This document shows, piece by piece, positions 58,401 to 64,000 of a DNA stretch of 64,000 bases. The notes beneath the pieces were generated by a model, which saw nothing but the letters and a program-made list of their open reading frames with translations, had not been told where the DNA came from and did not search any database. The stretch is from Pythium myriotylum. Taxonomy: Eukaryota > Oomycota > Peronosporomycetes > Pythiales > Pythiaceae. The DNA lies in the NCBI GenBank assembly GCA_023091665.1, contig JALJCQ010000011.1:2232001-2296000 (forward strand), read 5' to 3'. Position numbers and translations under genes: made by a program. The number at the start of each line of letters is the position of its first letter. Positions within the stretch are counted from its first letter, which is position 1.

Positions 58401-60579
58401 CGAGTTCGGGCCGCCGCTCCCACCGACTCCCCAGAAGGCCAAGAAAAAGCTGCTGGACCCGAAGAAAGCTCAGGAGCAAAAGCGCCGCGCGAGTCAGCTC
58501 AGCGCACCCAAGCACCCGCCCGTGGACACGGAGCAGCTCAAGCAGGAGCAACGCCGCAAGTCGCGGCCGACTTTCGACGTCAACATGAGCGTGGCCGAGC
58601 GGCTGCAGCTCGCGCGTGACAAGGCGCCGCGCAGGGCGAGCTCGCTGCTGACAGAGACCCACCGCACGTCTGTCGTGGCGCACCACCCGACGACCAAGCA
58701 CGTGCCAGCGCTGGTCATGGAAATCCGCGATCCAAGCTCGCCCGTCCGAGTGGCGTCACCAATTCGTCAGCAGAACTCGATCGTGGAGTTCCGCGTCGAG
58801 CCGCTTCCCGCTGCGTCACCCTTGCGAGCCCACGAGAGCAGTCAGCACGTATTGTCGCCGAGACTTCCACCAGGCGAGACGCTGCCAGGAGACATCTTCA
58901 CAGCAGAGCGCAAGCCAAGCAGTAAGGAGAGCAGCTTCCTGCAGTCACTTGCCGTCGCTGACTTCCTGAGTCACGCCGAAGAGGAGATATCGACGGCTCA
59001 AACCGCGCTCAACGTGCTGCTTTCGATGTGTGAGCGCTCGCCGAGCGACCCGAAGAAACTCAGCGAGTATCGCAATAGCCTCGACGCCCTCGACATTCTA
59101 AACGAGCGCGAGAGCCAAGAGCTTTTCCTGCTCGCGATGCACCATGACGACCCAGTCAAGACGCAGGCCTGCAAGAGTGAATTTGAGAAGTTGTGCACGC
59201 TGAAAAAGTGCATCAAAGAACTCTTGCAGAAGCTCGAGCTCCACGCAGCTGGTTCTCCAACGATCCGTTCCTATTGCACAGACCTTCGGGCCACGGAACT
59301 GCGCCACATCATTGAGGCCAAGGATGAAGAGCACGATGTCGCAGAGAAGGATGAAGTTCCTGTCGCTGCCGTCTCGGCTTTTCAACCGATACAAGTGCCA
59401 CCGGATCCTGAGTCTGCTCCACCCGTTGAAAAGCCTACGCTATCCACTCCAGAGCCCGTGACTCTCCACTCGAAACTCTTCTCAGCTATAAAGGACGACG
59501 AAGAAGCACTCGTGAGTGAGAGAGACGAGATGGATGCGAAACAGTCGGTGGAAGGTCTCGAGTCAGCGATCGATGATGACAACGAATTTGACTTTTTATC
59601 GTCTGAAATTACGATGTTCGATGTCGACGAAACGCCCGATTCGCCCATGAAGGTATCTGCAGTTTCGAATGACGAGCTTGCGGAAGTGGCAAAAACAGAA
59701 GTATCACCGGTTGTTGAGTCTCCTGCCAAGCCAGTTGAGGATCTGCTATCTGCGACGCCGGAGACGGCAGTTGAGGAGTCGGAAGCAGAGGTGTCGGTCC
59801 CTTTTGAACGAACGGAACGGTCGATCTCGGCGACGTCGACTGACATTACGCAGGACATCCAGCAGATAGGTCTTGAGGACGAGGACGAGTTTGACTTTGA
59901 CTCAGAGCTGCCGCTGGACAAAGAAGCAGGAGCTGTCGTTGACGAGCCTTCCGCGCCGTCGGAAATTCAACAGATAGAGCCAGAGGTGAGTGAGAAGGAA
60001 GAGGAGGGGGAGATCGACTGGGACCAACAAGGAACCGACTTGGATGTTGGAGAGGAGCCGGGCAGCAACTTGGAACACGAAATGGTGGAGCCTCAACAGT
60101 CTCTGGAGGTTGCAGAGCCCACTGAGACATATGAAGAGGACTCCACTGCCGCTCCTCTGGATCAGAATGAGTATGAGGAGGAGGAGGAGGACGGGGAAGA
60201 ATACGAAGAGCAACTAGAGCAAGAAGATCAGGACGATCAACAACAACAAGAGACTGCCGATGTCGAGGTCGGAGACGGTGACGAAGACGACGAGGAGGCC
60301 GAGATGTTCGGCGACTGGGAGAAAGGATTCGACCCGTCAACCAACCACTACTTTTGGTTCAACCACGCGACGGGTGAGAGCCAATGGGTGCCACCTGAGG
60401 GATGGCCCTACGAAGTGGACACGCCCTTCGAGGAGGACGCTGAACAAGAGGGCGAAGGCGAGTATGAAGAGGACGACCAGCAAGTGGATGGCTCTGCCCT
60501 GGCCGAGTCACCGGCAAAGTCTTCTTACGAAGCCGATGATGACGACGTGTTCTCTGACCAAGATCTGCCCGACTTTTGA
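55499..60579 (+). CDS. Large LRR, acidic coil and WW-domain protein
   Basis: Four exons, 55499-55572, 55771-55927, 56003-57562 and 57625-60579, join in frame to 1581 residues. Residues ~50-110 hold LRR-like units (SLDLRDNRITDD). A Ser/Pro-rich disordered region follows (VPPPAPTSSG, PPSSPPPPLPLP). Residues ~600-720 are canonical LRRs (VVLDLSNNALGRV, LQVLDLSSNRLRVVGGL, ALRLCHNQLRSM, LSHLDLDENPL) with an LRR cap. Then come a basic and a coiled region, a long Glu/Asp-rich segment, and one WW domain at ~1493-1527 (DWEKGFDPSTNHYFWFNHAT, SQWVPPEGW). LRR plus WW suggests a scaffold that binds proline motifs. The divergent CFAP57 neighbour hints at a ciliary role. Family not recognised. Confidence 0.8.
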
Positions 60580-60792
60580 GTGTTATCTACAATTGTACAT
60601 TAACCCAGATTATATTTTTCTCCTCCATCCATGCATCTCTCTCCTTCAACCCGAGGCTGTTGCTTCGTCGCCAATACTGCGCTGCATCGCCGCTTGGCGT
60701 CGATTACCTGCGAGGCATTTTTCCAAGTGTGGTGCATACCGGGACGCGTGGACCTGGACACATAATTTTCGAATCAGAACCCCAATTATAAT

Positions 60793-61139
60793 TCAGAGAA
60801 AGATACGCGCATCCATCCACACCTGGCGCTTGCACCGCGAGCAGCTCACGACGAGACTCTGCGGCTCGATCGGCGTGTGATCCACTAGCGCAGAAACGCA
60901 CACTCAGCTCACAGCAGCCGCACAGCAACAGCGATCTTCTCGTACCGTGGTCGAGCGAGTCCACTTCGTAGAGCTCATCGAGCGACATACCGACGGTCTT
61001 GACCTGCCGATGGATCTGATCCGCCCAGGAGCTACGGTCAGATACAGCTGTCTATCGCGCGCTGTTCCTCACCACGCACGTCGAAGCAGAGATCCACGAG
61101 CAGGTCGTCGACGAGGAACCGCAGCACCTCTTCCTCCAT
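60793..61139 (-). CDS. Small CxxC protein, tentative exons
   Basis: Coding-like pieces on the minus strand: 61139-~61080 ([20 protein letters not shown]), ~61051-60946 ([20 protein letters not shown] then LYEVDSLDH) and 60884-60793 ([18 protein letters not shown], ending ARIFL). The last two join in frame through a good GT-AG intron. The first intron is unclear because the best donor leaves only 28 bp, so the start and first junction are uncertain and the gene may begin further upstream. A CxxC pair near the C-terminus could bind zinc. Not recognised; about 85 residues. Confidence 0.5.
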
Positions 61140-61292
61140 CTCGCCTTCAGATTCCGTCTGGTCATCAAAAAGTCCGAAAATAAATTAACTTTGTACGCTA
61201 TACTAGGATATTTTGGTGTACGACACACCATTTTAGGATTCCAGGGGTTCCCAACCCAACCAACAGAGGAACAAGAGCGACCAAGCGAGAAG

Positions 61293-61465
61293 ATGATCGA
61301 GGTGGTGCTCAACGACCGTCTCGGCAAGAAGATCCGCGTCAAGTGCAACGAGGACGACACGGTCGGCGACCTGAAGAAGCTCGTGGCCGCGCAGACGGGC
61401 ACGCGCCCCGAGAAGATCCGCATCCAGAAGTGGCATATCATCTACAAAGACCACATCACGCTCGA

Positions 61466-61509
<44 letters not shown>

Positions 61510-61514
61510 CGTAA
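61293..61514 (+). CDS. UBL5: Ubiquitin-like protein UBL5/Hub1
   Basis: 73 residues, exactly the family length. It begins [20 protein letters not shown] and ends GMGLELYYT, with the di-tyrosine ending in place of the Gly-Gly of ubiquitin. [20 protein letters not shown] is the family core. UBL5/Hub1 is not conjugated; it binds spliceosomal proteins such as Snu66 and affects splice-site choice. No intron in the coding region. Confidence 0.97.
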
Positions 61515-61651
61515 GGCGCGGACTGGAATGGACCCGTTTTCTATTTTGCCGGAATTTTTCTTCTCTCGTCCAAAACTTGCTTGATCACTATGGTACTCAA
61601 CGCGACGGGCACGTTGCAATTCGGTCGTCTTCTTTGGACAGGGCTCGCTGC

Positions 61652-63937
61652 TCACTCCTGGCTCGTGAGGCAATGGTGGTAACCACCCTGGTAGGTCGGC
61701 GGCAGGTCGATGCTTCCACCGAGCTTGAGCACCATTTGCTCGAGGCGAGAGACGATCTCTCCAAACGGCGGTCGGTCGCTAGCGTTCGAGTGCCAGCACT
61801 CGTTGATCAGAGCGACATACTCGGGGTCGACGCCCTCGGGGAATGGAGGGCGGATGCCCGCGTGGATCGTCTGGTTATAGAACTTGATTGGTGCCATGCC
61901 AATGAACTGATTCTGGAGCCCATCAGCCACCATCTCCCACATCACTACGGCGAAACTGCTCGGGCAAATGAAAACTAGTCAGGTAACTGCATCCACGTCT
62001 TTGCCTCAAGTATGGACGCACCTCCAATTGTCCGCCTTGAAAGTGTACCCAACGTCTTCGTCGAGCAGAACTTCAGGTGCGACCCTGTCATTACAATCGC
62101 CGCCCCCGTCAGCATTGCTACCAATCGAGTAGGTTTTGCATTGTGGTCGTACCATCCCGTCGTGCCGCACTGAGTGAACGCGTGAGCGTCGTTCTCGAGC
62201 ACTTTACTAATGCCGAAGTCTGCGACTTTAACTCGCCAGTCGTCGTCGACAAGGAAGTTATGAGACTGACAAGGAATCGCCATCAGCTGAGTCATCGAGT
62301 TGATGTAAGATTACTATTCTTACCTTGATATCCCGGTGAATGATCCTCCTCGAATGGAGGTATTGAATGCCACGCGCAGCATCGAGCATCATGCGTACCT
62401 TATACTGAGGAATCAAACACACAGAGTCAGCCTACCGCCCACGGGATAATTTCTGGTTCACCACATTGACGGACCTGCCATGGAATTGACGCGAAATTGT
62501 TGCTGTGGATAACCTCGTACAAGCTGGAAACGTGACTCAGTCAGCATTCTGACTGCCATATCGCCCAGTCACGCAGTTGAAAATACCTTTTTCGGGAGCA
62601 GTACTCTGTCAAAATCATAAGCTTCGAGTCCGTGCAAGCACCGATAAACAGAACAATGTTCGGGTGCTTGAGTTTTCGCAGAAGCCCGACTTCCTTCGTA
62701 TAATCCCCCAGAATCTTGTCTGTGAGACGAACATATCGGAATACCTTGATTGCAACCTGGCCACACATAGGATAGTCAACACCAAGAGCTAGTGTCTTCG
62801 CAACAATTGGTCTTACCTCAGCGGCACCGTTGTCGTCGTTGATCCACAGACCGCGATATACGGTTGCAGCCTTACCACACCCAAGCTCATTCTCTTTACC
62901 CCCAAGAATTCGGATGCTCTCCAAGGGAATCTCGAGGTACTCGTTTTGCTTCTCGAGCACTCGAGCCTTTTCTTGCAGATTTGAGACATCTTCTGGTGCG
63001 AACTCGTCGGTTGGAGAAATGATCTTCTTGATCGGACTTCCTCCGTCCGATCGTGCATCCAACGTGGTGGATCGAACAACGACTGGAATAGGAGCAGAAA
63101 CCTCACTCATTGAAGCCGATCGTGGGATCGACTTAGGGGGAGGACGAATTTCACTCCTTGCTCTTCTTCGGAGAAGGTCATGTGTAGCGGAAAGAATCTT
63201 CTGCAGCTCTGCTTCTCGTGCCTCGACGCTTTTCTGGACTTCGTGGCGACGCTCTGCTGATAAGCTGACGTTGACGGCACCGGAGTTGATCTGTTTAGAT
63301 TAGACAAGTTAAAAAAGTCGACATTAGCACAGTAGAGCAATTCACCATCTTACCTGCTTCACCAACTTATCGAGGATAGAATCCTCGCCATCGGCGTTGT
63401 CTCCGACATGGATCTTATCACCATGTCCAAGACCGATGTCTTTTCGTAAAGTTGCGTTGTCGTCATTGAGATCGATGGCTCGAGTGCTTCGCTGGAAATC
63501 TACAAACGCGAGGAAGGAAGTCAGCTGAAAAGATCTTTGTGAGAAAGGACTTTTCGGTGCGTTCCACCATTAACGAAGTCGTCCGTCTGCCGGATCCACA
63601 CGATTTGCTGCCGAGTCTCAGGAATCCCAACGAATGAGGCAATCTCCTTCCTCAAGAGGCCAACCGTAGCGTCGAACGGAACTTCGACGCAAACAGGAGA
63701 TTGGGTATCGCCAGTTCGCTGGATGCATACTACTCGTAGGAGCATGCAATCGTTGTCGACAGCCCGCCGCACGCGTTCTCGGATAGACTCTTCTGTAATC
63801 TCGTCCACAGTGTTCGCCAAGAAGTGGACCTAGGTTCGTATCGCCATCAGACTTGAGTGAATCGAGCATGCTCTATTTCTACTTACATGGTGTGGGAAGA
63901 AGCGCGAAACTTCGGAGCCATGCTTCTGAGCAGTCAT
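61652..63937 (-). CDS. TKL (Raf-like) protein kinase with ubiquitin-like N-terminus
   Basis: Nine exons: 63937-63887, 63829-63568, 63499-63354, 63290-62587, 62523-62475, 62404-62324, 62265-62153, 62084-62022 and 61955-61652. They join in frame to 590 residues. Residues ~25-130 look like a beta-grasp ubiquitin-like region (LLRVVCIQRTGDTQSPVCVE, TVGLLRKEIASFVGI, IGLGHGDKIHVGD). The kinase domain follows: a Gly-loop variant LGCGKAATVYRG, VAIKVF (ATP lysine), LLRKLKHPNIVLFIGACT typical of Raf/MLK-like TKL kinases, IIHRDIKSHNFL, VADFGISK, GTTGWVAPEVLL and the final DRPPFGEIVSRLEQ. All catalytic residues are present, so it should be an active Ser/Thr kinase. A helical linker (EVQKSVEAREAELQKIL) joins the two parts. 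Confidence 0.9.
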
Positions 63938-64000
63938 TACGCGCTTTACAATCGAGTTAGTCGGGGTATTCACCGCATACGACTCGCGCATGGAGCTGTT

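Overview
The window reads as nuclear DNA of an oomycete, most likely Pythium-like. Genes are dense, on both strands, with short GT-AG introns. Histone and other promoters carry the oomycete initiator plus flanking-promoter element (CATT-YYN-CAWTTTNYY). One gene encodes a Crinkler (CRN) effector N-terminus with an LYLAK motif, the form I associate with Pythium rather than the LFLAK of Phytophthora. A ciliary gene (CFAP57) fits a zoosporic organism. All gene names come from motif and domain reading. No database search was possible.

Left part (1-28.2 kb). This is a duplication-rich block. A histone H3 gene sits at each end (292-702 plus; 26852-27262 minus) inside an identical ~855-bp inverted repeat. 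The right copy is divergent from a histone H4 gene. Inside lie PEX2 (peroxisome biogenesis), SIL1 (ER nucleotide-exchange factor) and a LysM-TLDc protein. Further in is a near-symmetrical group: AhpD-like gene, full-size PDR/ABCG transporter, DUF4246 gene, inverted second transporter, and second AhpD-like gene in direct orientation. The two transporters are nearly identical over their nucleotide-binding domains but clearly different over the membrane domains. Both carry the same in-frame TAA in NBD1. A decayed copy of the last PEX2 exons beside the right H3 shows that the inverted duplication was once longer.

Middle part (28.5-44 kb). A CRN-like N-terminal domain gene lies next to an 86-bp fold-back repeat and a C23 homopolymer. 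Then come a GNB1L/Asa1-type WD40 gene, an unusual single-ORF fusion (phosphopantothenate-cysteine-ligase-like, class-3 lipase-like, zinc knuckles), VPS54 (GARP tether), a mitochondrial carnitine acyltransferase (CPT2-like), a coiled-coil protein, Sm protein E, and a secreted EGF-like protein that is probably GPI-anchored.

Right part (44-64 kb). CCDC25 (nine exons), neurochondrin, a RING-H2 protein, CFAP57, a very large LRR/acidic/WW protein divergent from CFAP57, a small CxxC protein, UBL5/Hub1, and a Raf-like TKL kinase with an N-terminal ubiquitin-like region. These are ordinary unlinked housekeeping or signalling genes. The regions most worth following are the duplicated transporter block, the fusion gene, and the CRN/fold-back locus.
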